From Candidatus Pseudomonas phytovorans (GTDB taxonomy: Bacteria; Pseudomonadota; Gammaproteobacteria; Pseudomonadales; Pseudomonadaceae), in contig CP119325.1 of assembly GCA_029202525.1 (NCBI GenBank), forward strand, positions 757,001 to 821,000: a stretch of 64,000 bases of DNA, read 5' to 3'. The position numbers and the translations under genes are program-made. The notes beneath the pieces are model-generated. The model was not told the origin of the DNA. It did not search any database and saw nothing but the letters and a program-made list of their open reading frames with translations. Below, in pieces: positions 15,614-24,083 of the stretch. Each line of letters opens with the position of its first letter. The first letter of the stretch is position 1.

Positions 15614-16180
15614 ATGTCCCTCAGCGAAAAACAGAAAATGCTCACCGGCCAGCTCTACCACGCTGGCTGCCCCGAGCTGCAGGCCGAGCAGGTCGCCAAC
15701 AAGCACTGGATGCATCGCTATAACAGCAGTGTCGAATTGCTCAGCGATGCACGCCATGGGCTATTGGCCGGGCACTTCGGTCAGGTCGGCGAAGGCGTGG
15801 TGATTCGCTCGCCGTTCTATTGCGACTACGGCTACAACATCAGCGTCGGCCGCAATACCTTCATGAACTTCAACTGCGTGATCCTCGACGTGGTGCCGGT
15901 GAGGATCGGCGACGACTGCCAGATCGGCCCCAATGTACAGATCTATACCGCCGACCATCCGCTTGACCCTGAAACGCGGCGCAGCGGGCTGGAGAGTGGG
16001 AGGCCGGTGACCATTGGCAACAACGTGTGGATCGGCGGTGCGGCGATCATCCTGCCGGGGGTGACCATTGGCGACAACGCTGTGGTGGGTGCCGGCAGTG
16101 TGGTGACCCGGGATGTGCCGGCGGGTGCGACGGTGGTGGGTAACCCGGCGCGGGTGCGTCAGCCCGGCCAAGGGCAGTAG
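15614..16180 (+). CDS. maa: Sugar O-acetyltransferase (maltose acetyltransferase family)
   Basis: 188-residue hexapeptide-repeat acyltransferase. The Mac domain is at the N-terminus (SEKQKMLTGQLYHAGCPELQAEQ), then a left-handed beta-helix with the family motif FMNFNCVILDVVPVRIGDDC and NVQIYTADHPLDPETRRSG, where His is the catalytic base. The repeats INGG-like GNNVWIGGAAIILPGVTIGDNAVVGAGSVVTRDVP end the protein. It transfers acetyl from acetyl-CoA to a sugar. Its start has GGAAGGAG upstream. The last 22 bases overlap the convergent gene on the other strand. Confidence 0.92.
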   Translation: MSLSEKQKMLTGQLYHAGCPELQAEQVANKHWMHRYNSSVELLSDARHGLLAGHFGQVGEGVVIRSPFYCDYGYNISVGRNTFMNFNCVILDVVPVRIGDDCQIGPNVQIYTADHPLDPETRRSGLESGRPVTIGNNVWIGGAAIILPGVTIGDNAVVGAGSVVTRDVPAGATVVGNPARVRQPGQGQ

Positions 16181-16728
16181 CAGCCCACCGCCAGGGTATT
16201 GGAGGCGCTGACCTGGCGCCCGTCGAGCAAGGCCTTGAGGATTGGCTCGATGAAGCTGTTGCTGGCGTTGCACACGGCACCTTCGCTGTAAGGCCCGAAG
16301 TAGGCCAGGCGCCCTTGCCTGTCCCAGATGGCCACGGCCGGAGAGGCTGGCAGGTGCTCGCTGCCGGGGAGGCTGGCGAGTGGCTTGAGGGCGGTGAGGT
16401 TGGCCGGTAGTTGGCCGTGGCTGCCGGGCTTTTGCAGCACATGGAAGCTCACCTCCTGGCCTGCGAACTGGCTGACCAGGTCGCCCAGGTGCTGCTGGTT
16501 GCCGACGTTGCATGGGCAGGCCGGGTCCCAGAAGTGCACCACTCGGATCGGGCCGAGGCCGGCGAGTTCGGGGGGCAGCTGCAGCTGGCTGCCGTCGAAC
16601 AATGTGGTCTGGTTGTCGAACGGGCGCAGGTAGCGGGCCTGGAAGGTGGTGTAGGCCTGCCAGAGAATGACGGCGCCGACCAACAAGGCGATTACCGTGC
16701 ACAGCGGTTTGATGATTCGGCTATTCAT
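16159..16728 (-). CDS. Thioredoxin-like membrane-anchored protein (DUF6436-type)
   Basis: 189 residues. One N-terminal helix (about 8-26) anchors a periplasmic thioredoxin-like domain with VVHFWDPACPCNVGNQQHL, where CPC replaces the CxxC redox site, followed by SPAVAIWDRQGRLAYFGPYSEGA. The start at 16728 gives this anchor directly; the frame is open further upstream but only through the REP. The change of CxxC to CxC suggests an altered redox role. It converges on the acetyltransferase gene with a 22-base overlap. Confidence 0.8.
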   Translation of the reverse strand: MNSRIIKPLCTVIALLVGAVILWQAYTTFQARYLRPFDNQTTLFDGSQLQLPPELAGLGPIRVVHFWDPACPCNVGNQQHLGDLVSQFAGQEVSFHVLQKPGSHGQLPANLTALKPLASLPGSEHLPASPAVAIWDRQGRLAYFGPYSEGAVCNASNSFIEPILKALLDGRQVSASNTLAVGCYCPWPG

Positions 16729-16746
16729 GACGACTCGATTGCCCTT

Positions 16747-16834
16747 TGTGGGAGCGGGCTTGTCCCGCGAAGCAGGCGACGCGGTGGATGGCACCGGCGT
16801 TGCCGGTGTTCGCGGGACAAGCCCGCTCCCACAG
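16747..16834. repeat. REP pair, outward architecture, reversed centre
   Basis: The left arm is gtgggagcgggcttgtcccg and the right arm cgggacaagcccgctcccac. The centre gcaccggcgttgccggtg and gcgacgcggtggatgg is the inverse of that at 9870. Confidence 0.85.
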
Positions 16835-16982
16835 TGATCGCGCCAGCTTTCAGGCTTTGCGCAAGACAGTTGGTCCAACAGTTTGATCGGTGATGGTTGT
16901 TCAAAGCTGAGCAAGCTTGCCATGACGCCGGCCAGAGCTGAAGATTCCAGATCAATACATTGCATCAATGTGGATGTGCTCG

Positions 16983-17909
16983 ATGCCCGCTGCTTTTCAC
17001 CCCGACCACCTGCGCAGCCGCCTGGCGCCATTGACCGCTCGCCAGCCGTTAACGGCGCAGGCGCAGGACTACCAGCGCTTCTATGGCCTGAACTTGCCGG
17101 TACACAGTTGGCTGGGCCGTTTCCAGGCGGCGGGTTTCGACCTGGTCGGGCAGGCCTGGTTACCCGAACAGCCAAGCGCGACAATGTTTCTGCTGCACGG
17201 CTATTACGACCACATGGGCCTGTACCGGCACGTGATCGAATGGGCGCTCAGTCAGGGTTTCGCCGTGATCAGCTGCGACTTGCCCGGCCATGGCCTGTCC
17301 AGTGGCGAGCGGGCCAGCATCCGTGATTTCGCGCTTTACCAGCAAGTGCTGGACGCCTTGTTCGAACAGGCGCGCACGCTGCAACTGCCGCGCCCGTGGC
17401 ACCTGTGCGGGCAGAGCACAGGCGGGGCCATTGCCGTGGACCATCTGCTGCACCGGGGTACCAGCAGCCCTGTCGATGGCCAGGTCATCCTGTTGGCACC
17501 GCTGGTCCGGCCCTGTTCCTGGCGCTGGTCGAAGTTCAGCTATCGGGTGTTGCGCCATTTCGTTAATGGCATTGAGCGCCGCTTCAGCGAGAACACCAAT
17601 GACCCTGCCTTCTTGCCGTTTCTGGAGGCCGACCCGTTGCAACCGCGTCGCCTGCCAACCGCCTGGGTGGGTGCACTGATCGCCTGGGTCAAACGTATCG
17701 AGGCCGCACCGCGCAGCTCACGACGGCCGTTGATTGTGCAGGGTGAGGCCGATGGCACGGTGGACTGGCCGTACAACCTTGAAGTGCTCAAGGCCAAGTT
17801 CGCCGAGCCACAGATCCTGATGCTGCCCGAAGCCCGTCACCATCTGGCCAACGAGCTGCCGGGCATTCGCCAGCGCTACTTCGACTTTATCGACCAGCGC
17901 CTGGGCTGA
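16983..17909 (+). CDS. Alpha/beta hydrolase (lysophospholipase/monoacylglycerol lipase type)
   Basis: About 308 residues from the ATG at 16983; in-frame ATGs at 16968 and 16974 are alternatives and none has a clear ribosome site. The oxyanion region is FLLHGYYDHMGLYRHVIEWAL, the strand SCDLPGHGLSSGER, the nucleophile elbow GQSTGG, the acid in QGEADGTVDW and the histidine in PEARHHLANE. It fits the Hydrolase_4 family that cleaves monoacylglycerols or lysophospholipids. No signal peptide was seen. It abuts the DUF2059 gene on the opposite strand with no gap between stop codons. Confidence 0.85.
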   Translation: MPAAFHPDHLRSRLAPLTARQPLTAQAQDYQRFYGLNLPVHSWLGRFQAAGFDLVGQAWLPEQPSATMFLLHGYYDHMGLYRHVIEWALSQGFAVISCDLPGHGLSSGERASIRDFALYQQVLDALFEQARTLQLPRPWHLCGQSTGGAIAVDHLLHRGTSSPVDGQVILLAPLVRPCSWRWSKFSYRVLRHFVNGIERRFSENTNDPAFLPFLEADPLQPRRLPTAWVGALIAWVKRIEAAPRSSRRPLIVQGEADGTVDWPYNLEVLKAKFAEPQILMLPEARHHLANELPGIRQRYFDFIDQRLG

Positions 17910-18662
17910 TCACTTCAGGTCGTTGCTGCTCTGGCCAACCGCCAGGCCGGCACGCACTGCGGCAAGGGCGGCCTGGTAGTAGGCCTTGCCGTCGGGCGAC
18001 TCGGCAAAGGTGGCGAACTCTTCAAGCTCGGCGTCGGACAGGTCGCGATAGACGTACAACAGGGTGTTGTTGAGGTCTTCGCCGATCTGGTTCATCAGCC
18101 GTTGGCGCTGGCCGTCGAGTAGGCCCTGGGCCTGGCCACCGCCGAACAGGCCGGGGATCATCGAACTGAGGCTGTCGGCAGCCACGCCGGCGATGGCCAG
18201 GCTGACTTCTGCGCCCGCCTCACGCGCCGGCAGGGCCTGGGCCAGATGGCCAATGACCAGCAGGCGATCATCGCTGGCCTGGATCTTTGGCAGGCCTTTG
18301 GCGTTCTTGGCCAGTTCGTCCTTGCGTGTGGCCTTGAGTTCCGCTGCCACCACCTTGCGCCCCAACGGCGACTGGAAAAAGGCCAGGGCCGGCGAGGGGT
18401 TGGCCAAAGTGGCACGCAGTTGCGCCTGGGCACGACGGTCTACCGCCTGGGCCTGGAAGCGCTGGTTGCTGTTGTTGACCAGCGCCTGGTAAACGGCGGG
18501 TGGCAAACTGTTGCGGTAGCGTTCCTGGGCGGCGCTCAGGGCATCGTTGAAGTGGGCGCGCTGGTCGGGCCAGCCGGCGGCCTTGTACAGTTGATCCAGG
18601 TTGTCTGCCCAGACAGGCATGGTGCAGATCATCAGCAGAATCAGGGAAAACAGACGGCGCAT
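17910..18662 (-). CDS. Secreted DUF2059-family protein
   Basis: 250 residues. A signal peptide ends near residue 19 (PVWA-DNLDQLY). The rest is mainly helical and charged, with DUF2059-like segments such as LDGQRQRLMNQIGEDLNNTLLYVYRDLSDAELEEFATFAESPDGKAYYQA. The role of DUF2059 is unknown; it is widespread in Gammaproteobacteria as a periplasmic protein. The start has AGGAG upstream. It is divergent from the dioxygenase gene with about 120 bases between them. Confidence 0.82.
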   Translation of the reverse strand: MRRLFSLILLMICTMPVWADNLDQLYKAAGWPDQRAHFNDALSAAQERYRNSLPPAVYQALVNNSNQRFQAQAVDRRAQAQLRATLANPSPALAFFQSPLGRKVVAAELKATRKDELAKNAKGLPKIQASDDRLLVIGHLAQALPAREAGAEVSLAIAGVAADSLSSMIPGLFGGGQAQGLLDGQRQRLMNQIGEDLNNTLLYVYRDLSDAELEEFATFAESPDGKAYYQAALAAVRAGLAVGQSSNDLK

Positions 18663-18784
18663 TCAGGACTCCTGTCGGCAGGCGGCTATTGTCCTTGGCC
18701 CGGCGCCGGTTTGTCGAGATATCCGCGCGTTTCTCGGCCAAGTGGCGCTGTGCGCCAGCATGGCTAATGGATATGATGCGCGCC

Positions 18785-19408
18785 ATGCACATCTCCCCTG
18801 AACACCCTATGCTTGCGGCCATTGTCGACGACCTGGCCACCCGTGGCTGGTCTCAGCAGGCGCTCTTCCTGCCTGTAGAACTGGTGCACGCGCTGGCGGC
18901 CGAATGCCGGCGTCGCGATGCCGAAGGCGAACTCAACCCCGCAGGTGTTGGGCGCGGTGTTACCCAGGAGGTGCGCGAAGCCATTCGCGGCGACCAGATC
19001 CAGTGGATCGATCCGGGGCAGGCCGAGGCTTGCGACCAGTACCTTTCGGCCATGGACCAACTGCGCCTGGCCATCAATCAGGGCCTGTTTCTGGGCCTGG
19101 AAGACTTCGAATGCCATTTTGCCCTGTATCCCCCGGGGGCATTCTATCGCCGGCACCTGGACCGCTTCCGCGACGATGACCGGCGCATGGTGTCGGCCGT
19201 GCTGTACCTGAATGAAGGCTGGCAGCCGCAGGATGGTGGGCAGTTGCGCATGTTCCTGGCAGACGACGTAGAGCTTGACGTTGAGCCCGTGGCGGGCTGC
19301 CTGGTGGTATTCCTGTCGGGTGAAGTGCCCCACGAAGTGCTGCCGGCCGGCCGTGAGCGGTTGTCTTTGACGGGTTGGTTCAGGCGCCGTGGCAATGACC
19401 CGTTCTGA
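18785..19408 (+). CDS. 2OG-Fe(II) dioxygenase (prolyl-hydroxylase type)
   Basis: 207 residues from the ATG at 18785; nearby in-frame ATGs at 18767, 18773 and 18776 are alternatives and no strong ribosome site separates them. The double-stranded beta-helix shows the iron ligands H124-x-D126 (YRRHLDRF) and H183 (VPHEVLP), and R192 in ERLSLTGWFRR binds 2-oxoglutarate. The motif YLNEGWQPQDGGQLRMF is typical of P4H-like SM-20 family members. The substrate is unknown; bacterial homologues can hydroxylate protein prolines. The stop overlaps the DUF523 gene. Confidence 0.88.
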   Translation: MHISPEHPMLAAIVDDLATRGWSQQALFLPVELVHALAAECRRRDAEGELNPAGVGRGVTQEVREAIRGDQIQWIDPGQAEACDQYLSAMDQLRLAINQGLFLGLEDFECHFALYPPGAFYRRHLDRFRDDDRRMVSAVLYLNEGWQPQDGGQLRMFLADDVELDVEPVAGCLVVFLSGEVPHEVLPAGRERLSLTGWFRRRGNDPF

Positions 19409-19898
19409 TTTGCCCAAGGTGCTGGTCAGCGCCTGCCTGCTGGGGCAGCCGGTGCGTTATGACGGCCGGGCCAGCGGGCACCCCGACCTGTTGCAGCAGT
19501 GGCAGGCTGAAGGGCGCGTGGTGCCGTTGTGCCCGGAGGTAGCCGGTGGCTTGCCGACCCCACGCCCACCAGCGGAGATCCCGGGCGGGCAGGGCGGTGA
19601 GGTGCTTGATGGTGGCGCGCAGGTGATCACCGTGACGGGCGAGGATGTCAGTGCCGAGTTTCTGGCCGGGGCGCAGCTGGCGCTGGAACTGGTGCAGCGG
19701 CATGGCATTGGCGTGGCGGTGCTGAAGTCGGGTAGCCCTTCGTGTGGCAACCGGCTGACCTATGACGGCACGTTCAGTGGGGTGAAGGTGGCGGGGGAAG
19801 GGGTGACCACGGCGCTGCTGCGGCGGGCCGGGGTGCAGGTGTTCAGTGAGCTGGAGCTGGAACAGGCGCAGCGGACGCTGGCTGAGCTCTCAGCATAA
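19395..19898 (+). CDS. DUF523-family protein
   Basis: 167 residues. The cysteine motifs VLVSACLLGQPVRYDG, CPEVAGGLPTPRPPAEI and LKSGSPSCG are the DUF523 hallmark. They suggest metal or Fe-S binding but the function is unknown; some members are fused to DUF1722. The ATG at 19395 is taken over a GTG at 19389. It overlaps the dioxygenase stop by 14 bases, so the two are translationally linked. A REP pair follows. Confidence 0.88.
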   Translation: MTRSDLPKVLVSACLLGQPVRYDGRASGHPDLLQQWQAEGRVVPLCPEVAGGLPTPRPPAEIPGGQGGEVLDGGAQVITVTGEDVSAEFLAGAQLALELVQRHGIGVAVLKSGSPSCGNRLTYDGTFSGVKVAGEGVTTALLRRAGVQVFSELELEQAQRTLAELSA

Positions 19899-19907
19899 GC
19901 CTGTAAC

Positions 19908-20006
19908 GGCCTCTTCGCGGGGCAAGCCCGCTCTCACAGGGAGATCACCAACCGGAGGGCTTGTGGTGATCCTGTGGGAGCGGGCTTGCCCCGCGAAGGG
20001 GCCGGT
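19908..20006. repeat. REP pair, inward architecture
   Basis: The left arm is cgcggggcaagcccgctctc and the right arm gagcgggcttgccccgcgaa. It separates the DUF523 gene from the convergent solute-binding gene. Confidence 0.85.
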
Positions 20007-20022
20007 ACATGCCATAAAGGAC

Positions 20023-20511
20023 CTACTGCCCGGCAGCAGTCTCCTGCACACCCTTGAACCACTTCTGCTCAAGCTCGGCAGTGCGCCCACTTTCCTTCAG
20101 GCGCTGCAGCGCATTGTTAACGGCACTTTCAAAAGCCGGGTTGTCCTTCTGGAACGGGATCACCAGCTTTTTGTCGCCAAACGGCAGGCTCACATCGAGC
20201 GGGCCGTCGCCCTTGGGCGCATCGCTCGATGGCGTGAGGGCGATGTCATATTTGCCACTCTCGACACCGCTTATGACTTCGGCAGCCGGGGCTTCGACGA
20301 ATTCGGCGCGCAAGTCCAGCTCCCTGGCCAGGTCCTGGCCAAATTCGATGTCGAACCCTGTCAGGTGGTCGTCTTGTTTGAACGCGTACGGCGAATTGTC
20401 AGCCTGTACGGCAATGCGCAGTTCGCCCCGGTCGGCAATTTCGTCTATCAGCTCCGCCTGGGCCAATGGACTGATCAGTACTGCCAACAGTACCCCTATG
20501 GTCGAACGCAT
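20023..20511 (-). CDS. One-lobed (internally deleted) SBP_bac_3 solute-binding protein
   Basis: 162 residues, against about 250 for the family. A signal peptide ends near AQA-ELIDEI (residue 19). Lobe 1 is intact (ELRIAVQADNSPYAF, HLTGFDIEFGQDLARELDL, ISGVESGKYDIALTPS). After PLDVSLPFGDKKLVIPF the chain jumps to the C-terminal helix FESAVNNALQRLKESGRTAELEQKWFKG. The second lobe of about 80 residues that completes the clam-shell is missing. The frame is open, with no sign of recent decay. It may bind ligands weakly, act as a sensor, or have a new role. No permease genes are adjacent. Confidence 0.8.
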   Translation of the reverse strand: MRSTIGVLLAVLISPLAQAELIDEIADRGELRIAVQADNSPYAFKQDDHLTGFDIEFGQDLARELDLRAEFVEAPAAEVISGVESGKYDIALTPSSDAPKGDGPLDVSLPFGDKKLVIPFQKDNPAFESAVNNALQRLKESGRTAELEQKWFKGVQETAAGQ

Positions 20512-20734
20512 GAATGCCCCTTTTCGTTTAGCAGATGAATAGCTTTCGCCACGGCTTTCTTCCTCGCCGTGATCGAGCGCAGCCTATGACCTTGAAGCCT
20601 CGGCATTGTTTAACCCTGACCGAAATATTTCTGTCAGACAATGGGAACACCTTGGCGAATAATTCAACTAAGGTGAACTACCGCCGCCGCTGGATGACAG
20701 GCTGCGGTCAATAAGTGAATCACAGGAGAAGTGA

Positions 20735-21211
20735 ATGAACAGCCTATTTTCGCGTGCTGCCGTTGCCGGTCTGCTGATGGGAGCGTCGGTTTTCGCCGTT
20801 GCTGCGGACGCCCTGAAGAGCCAGGAGCCGCCCAAGGAGGCCAAGGTCTTCATCGTTTCCCCCGCCGATGGTGCAACAGTCGACAAGACCTTCACCGTCA
20901 AGTTCGGCATCGAGGGTATGGGCCTCAAGCCTGCAGGTGACCAGACCCCGCACACCGGGCACCACCACCTGCTGGTGGATGTGGACAAAGAGCCGGTTGC
21001 CGACATGCCACTGCCGACCAGCCTGATGCCAGAAGCCGGCACCGCACTGCCAGCAGGCCCGCAAGTGCTGCACTTTGGTAAAGCACAGACCGAAACCAGC
21101 ATTACCCTGACCCCGGGCAAGCACACCTTGCAACTGATTCTGGGTGACCAGTATCACGTGCCGTTCAAGCCAAGCGTCGAGTCGAAGAAGATCACTGTAG
21201 AAGTGAAGTAA
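20735..21211 (+). CDS. Secreted DUF4399-family protein
   Basis: 158 residues with a strong caggag ribosome site. A signal peptide ends near AVAA-DALKSQ (residue 24). The DUF4399 core includes KVFIVSPADGATVDKTFTVKFGIEGM, TPHTGHHHLLVD with a histidine cluster, and GKHTLQLILGDQYHVPF. The domain looks like a small immunoglobulin-type beta sandwich and the HHH cluster could bind metal. The function is unknown. It converges on serA across a shared hairpin. Confidence 0.85.
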   Translation: MNSLFSRAAVAGLLMGASVFAVAADALKSQEPPKEAKVFIVSPADGATVDKTFTVKFGIEGMGLKPAGDQTPHTGHHHLLVDVDKEPVADMPLPTSLMPEAGTALPAGPQVLHFGKAQTETSITLTPGKHTLQLILGDQYHVPFKPSVESKKITVEVK

Positions 21212-21244
21212 AAAAAAGGGAGGCCACCAGGGCCTCCCTTCTTC
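21211..21244. terminator. Shared hairpin terminator between DUF4399 gene and serA
   Basis: GGGAGGCC and GGCCTCCC form an eight-base stem with a five-base loop. The A-tract on its left gives a T-run for serA transcripts on the minus strand; the plus side has TTCTTC only. It mainly serves serA. Confidence 0.85.
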
Positions 21245-21259
21245 ATGCTGCAAGCAAAC

Positions 21260-22489
21260 TCAGAACAGTACGCGGGAACGGATTGTGCCCTTGACGTGTT
21301 GCAGTTTTTCTTGCGCCAGGTCCGAGTACTCGGCGTCGACGTCGATCACCACGTAACCGACTTTCTCGTTGGTCTGCAGGAACTGACCAGAGATGTTGAT
21401 GCCGTTCTCGGCGAAGACCTTGTTGATCTCGCTGAGCACGCCCGGGATGTTTTCGTGGATGTGCAGCAGGCGGTGTTTGCCCGGGTGGGCCGGCAGGGCC
21501 ACTTCCGGGAAGTTGACCGACGACACCGAGGTACCGTTGTCGCTGTACTTGACCAGCTTCTCGGCCACTTCCAGGCCAATGTTGGCCTGGGCTTCGGCAG
21601 TGGAGCCGCCGATGTGCGGGGTCAGGATCACGTTGTCCAGGCCGCGCAGCGGGCTCTCGAACTCTTCGTCGTTGGAGCGCGGTTCAACCGGGAACACGTC
21701 GATGGCGGCGCCGATCAGGTGCTTGTCCTTGATGGCGGCTGCCAGGTGGTCCAGTTCGACCACGGTGCCACGGGCGGCGTTGATCAGGATCGAGCCCTTC
21801 TTCATCGCACGGATTTCTTTCTCGCCGATCATCCACTGGGTGGACGGCAGCTCAGGCACGTGCAGCGAGACGATGTCGGCCAGCCCCAGCAGTTCGTTCA
21901 GGCTGGTGACCTGTACGGCGTTGCCCAGTGGCAGCTTGGTCAGCGGGTCGTAGAAGTACACCTGCATGCCCAGGTTTTCGGCCAGTACCGACAGCTGGGT
22001 ACCGATCGAGCCGTAACCGACGATGCCCAGCTTCTTGCCACGGATTTCGAACGAGTTGGCCGCGCTCTTGATCCAGCCGCCACGGTGGCAGGAGGCGTTT
22101 TTCTCAGGGATGCCACGCAGCAACAGGATGGCCTCGGCCAGCACCAGCTCGGCCACCGAACGGGTGTTGGAGTACGGGGCGTTGAACACGGCAATGCCGC
22201 GCTCGCGGGCCGCTGCCAGGTCGACCTGGTTGGTGCCGATGCAGAAGCAGCCCACTGCGACCAGCTTCTTCGCACAGTCGAAGATCTCTTCGGTCAGTTG
22301 AGTGCGCGAACGGATGCCGATGAAGTGGGCATCGGCGATCTTTTCCTTCAGCTCGGCTTCTGGCAACGAACCTGTGAGGTATTCGATGTTGGTATAGCCG
22401 GCAGTCTTGAGGGTATCGACCGCGTTCTGGTGCACACCTTCAAGAAGAAGGAACTTGATCTTGCTCTTGTCGAGAGAAGTCTTGCTCAT
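21260..22489 (-). CDS. serA: D-3-phosphoglycerate dehydrogenase
   Basis: 409 residues, the standard length for the short-loop SerA with one ACT domain. It oxidises 3-phosphoglycerate to 3-phosphohydroxypyruvate in the first step of serine synthesis. Substrate-binding domain first, then the NAD fold KKLGIVGYGSIGTQLSVLAE, the catalytic RGTVVELDHLAAAIKDKHLIGAAIDVFPVEP and the histidine in LTPHIGGSTAEAQ. The C-terminal ACT domain (RLLHIHENIPGVLSEINKVFAENGINI) mediates serine feedback. The start at 22489 begins MSKTSLDKSKIKFLLLEGVH; the longer open frame covers the neighbour gene. It is divergent from the D-2-hydroxyglutarate dehydrogenase gene. Confidence 0.96.
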   Translation of the reverse strand: MSKTSLDKSKIKFLLLEGVHQNAVDTLKTAGYTNIEYLTGSLPEAELKEKIADAHFIGIRSRTQLTEEIFDCAKKLVAVGCFCIGTNQVDLAAARERGIAVFNAPYSNTRSVAELVLAEAILLLRGIPEKNASCHRGGWIKSAANSFEIRGKKLGIVGYGSIGTQLSVLAENLGMQVYFYDPLTKLPLGNAVQVTSLNELLGLADIVSLHVPELPSTQWMIGEKEIRAMKKGSILINAARGTVVELDHLAAAIKDKHLIGAAIDVFPVEPRSNDEEFESPLRGLDNVILTPHIGGSTAEAQANIGLEVAEKLVKYSDNGTSVSSVNFPEVALPAHPGKHRLLHIHENIPGVLSEINKVFAENGINISGQFLQTNEKVGYVVIDVDAEYSDLAQEKLQHVKGTIRSRVLF

Positions 22490-22660
22490 CTGCGTAAACC
22501 TGTATCCCGGAGAAAAAATGGCGAGGGGTGATGCCAGGCGCGAGGGCAGCCTTAGCATGAACAGCGGGAGGGCTATGCTAGCATACGCGACACAATCTGA
22601 GCTTATCCCGACAGGTGAAGAGTGCTCAGGGTGACTATGAATAAGTCGAGAGTTCCAGCG

Positions 22661-24058
22661 ATGACCCACCCCGCTGTTATTGAAGAACTGATGACCCTTG
22701 TTGACCCTGGCAAGGTCCTGACTGACGCGGCTTCCCTGGAAGCTTATGGCAAAGACTGGACCAAGCATTACCCGCCGGCGCCTAGCGCCATCGTCTTGCC
22801 CAAGACTGTCGAGCAGGTGCAGGCGATTGTACGCTGGGCCAATGTGCACAAGGTGGCGTTGGTGCCATCTGGCGGGCGCACCGGGCTTTCTGCTGGCGCG
22901 GTGGCGGCCAATGGCGAAGTGGTGGTGGCCTTCGACTATATGAACCAGATTGTCGACTTCAATGCCTTCGACCGCACCGTGGTCTGCCAGCCAGGCGTGA
23001 TCACCCGGCAGTTGCAGGCCTATGCCGAAGAGCAGGGCCTTTATTACCCGGTGGACTTCGCCTCCAGTGGCTCCAGCCAGATTGGCGGCAACATCGGCAC
23101 CAACGCTGGCGGCATCAAGGTGATTCGCTACGGCATGACCCGCAACTGGGTTGCCGGGCTGAAAGTGGTCACCGGCAAGGGCGAATTGCTGGAGCTGAAC
23201 AAAGACCTGATCAAGAACGCCACCGGCTACGACCTGCGCCAGCTGTTCATCGGCGCCGAAGGCACGCTGGGCTTCGTGGTCGAGGCCACCATGCGCCTGG
23301 ACCGCGCCCCGCGCAACCTCACCGCCATGGTGCTGGGCACGCCGGACTTTGATTCGATCATGCCGGTGCTGCATGCCTTCCAGGGCAAGCTGGACCTGAC
23401 CGCCTTTGAGTTCTTCTCCGACAAAGGCCTGGCCAAAATCCTTGCGCGCGGCGATGTGCCGGCACCGTTTGCGACCGATTGCCCGTTCTATGCGCTGCTG
23501 GAGTTCGAAGCCAGCACTGAAGAAGTGGCCAACGAAGCCCTGGCTACGTTCGAGCACTGCGTCGAGCAGGGCTGGGTGCTGGACGGGGTGATGAGCCAGA
23601 GCGAAACCCAGCTGAAAAACCTGTGGAAGCTGCGCGAATACCTTTCGGAAACCATCTCGCACTGGACTCCGTACAAGAACGATATCTCGGTCACGGTATC
23701 GAAAGTGCCGGCATTCCTGCGCGATATCGACGCCATCGTTGCCGAGCATTACCCGGATTACGAAGTGGTGTGGTACGGCCACATCGGCGACGGCAACCTG
23801 CACCTGAACATCCTCAAGCCTGAACACATGAGCAAGGACGATTTCTTCGCCTCGTGCACCAAGGTCAACAAATGGGTGTTCGATATCGTCAAACACTACA
23901 ACGGCTCGATCTCTGCCGAGCACGGCGTGGGCATGACCAAGCGCGACTACCTGGGCTACAGCCGCTCGCCGGAAGAAATCGCCTGCATGAAGGCGATAAA
24001 GGCCGTGTTCGACCCTAACGGCATCATGAATCCGGGTAAGATCTTCGCACCTGAATAA
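22661..24058 (+). CDS. FAD-linked D-2-hydroxyglutarate dehydrogenase
   Basis: 465 residues from the ATG at 22661, which has GAGAG 8 bases upstream; in-frame ATGs at 22622 and 22637 are alternatives. It has the FAD_binding_4 domain (LPKTVEQVQAIVRWAN, VPSGGRTGLSAGAV, SSGSSQIGGNIGTNAGGIKVIRYGMTRNW) and the C-terminal FAD-oxidase_C domain with VWYGHIGDGNLHLNI and SAEHGVGMTKRDYLGYSRS. The enzyme oxidises D-2-hydroxyglutarate to 2-oxoglutarate. SerA can make D-2-hydroxyglutarate as it regenerates NAD, and in Pseudomonas stutzeri the two enzymes are coupled in serine synthesis. The divergent pairing with serA supports that role. D-lactate dehydrogenase is less likely. Confidence 0.9.
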   Translation: MTHPAVIEELMTLVDPGKVLTDAASLEAYGKDWTKHYPPAPSAIVLPKTVEQVQAIVRWANVHKVALVPSGGRTGLSAGAVAANGEVVVAFDYMNQIVDFNAFDRTVVCQPGVITRQLQAYAEEQGLYYPVDFASSGSSQIGGNIGTNAGGIKVIRYGMTRNWVAGLKVVTGKGELLELNKDLIKNATGYDLRQLFIGAEGTLGFVVEATMRLDRAPRNLTAMVLGTPDFDSIMPVLHAFQGKLDLTAFEFFSDKGLAKILARGDVPAPFATDCPFYALLEFEASTEEVANEALATFEHCVEQGWVLDGVMSQSETQLKNLWKLREYLSETISHWTPYKNDISVTVSKVPAFLRDIDAIVAEHYPDYEVVWYGHIGDGNLHLNILKPEHMSKDDFFASCTKVNKWVFDIVKHYNGSISAEHGVGMTKRDYLGYSRSPEEIACMKAIKAVFDPNGIMNPGKIFAPE

Positions 24059-24083
24059 AAAGCAGTATCCAGAGGAGTCGGCC

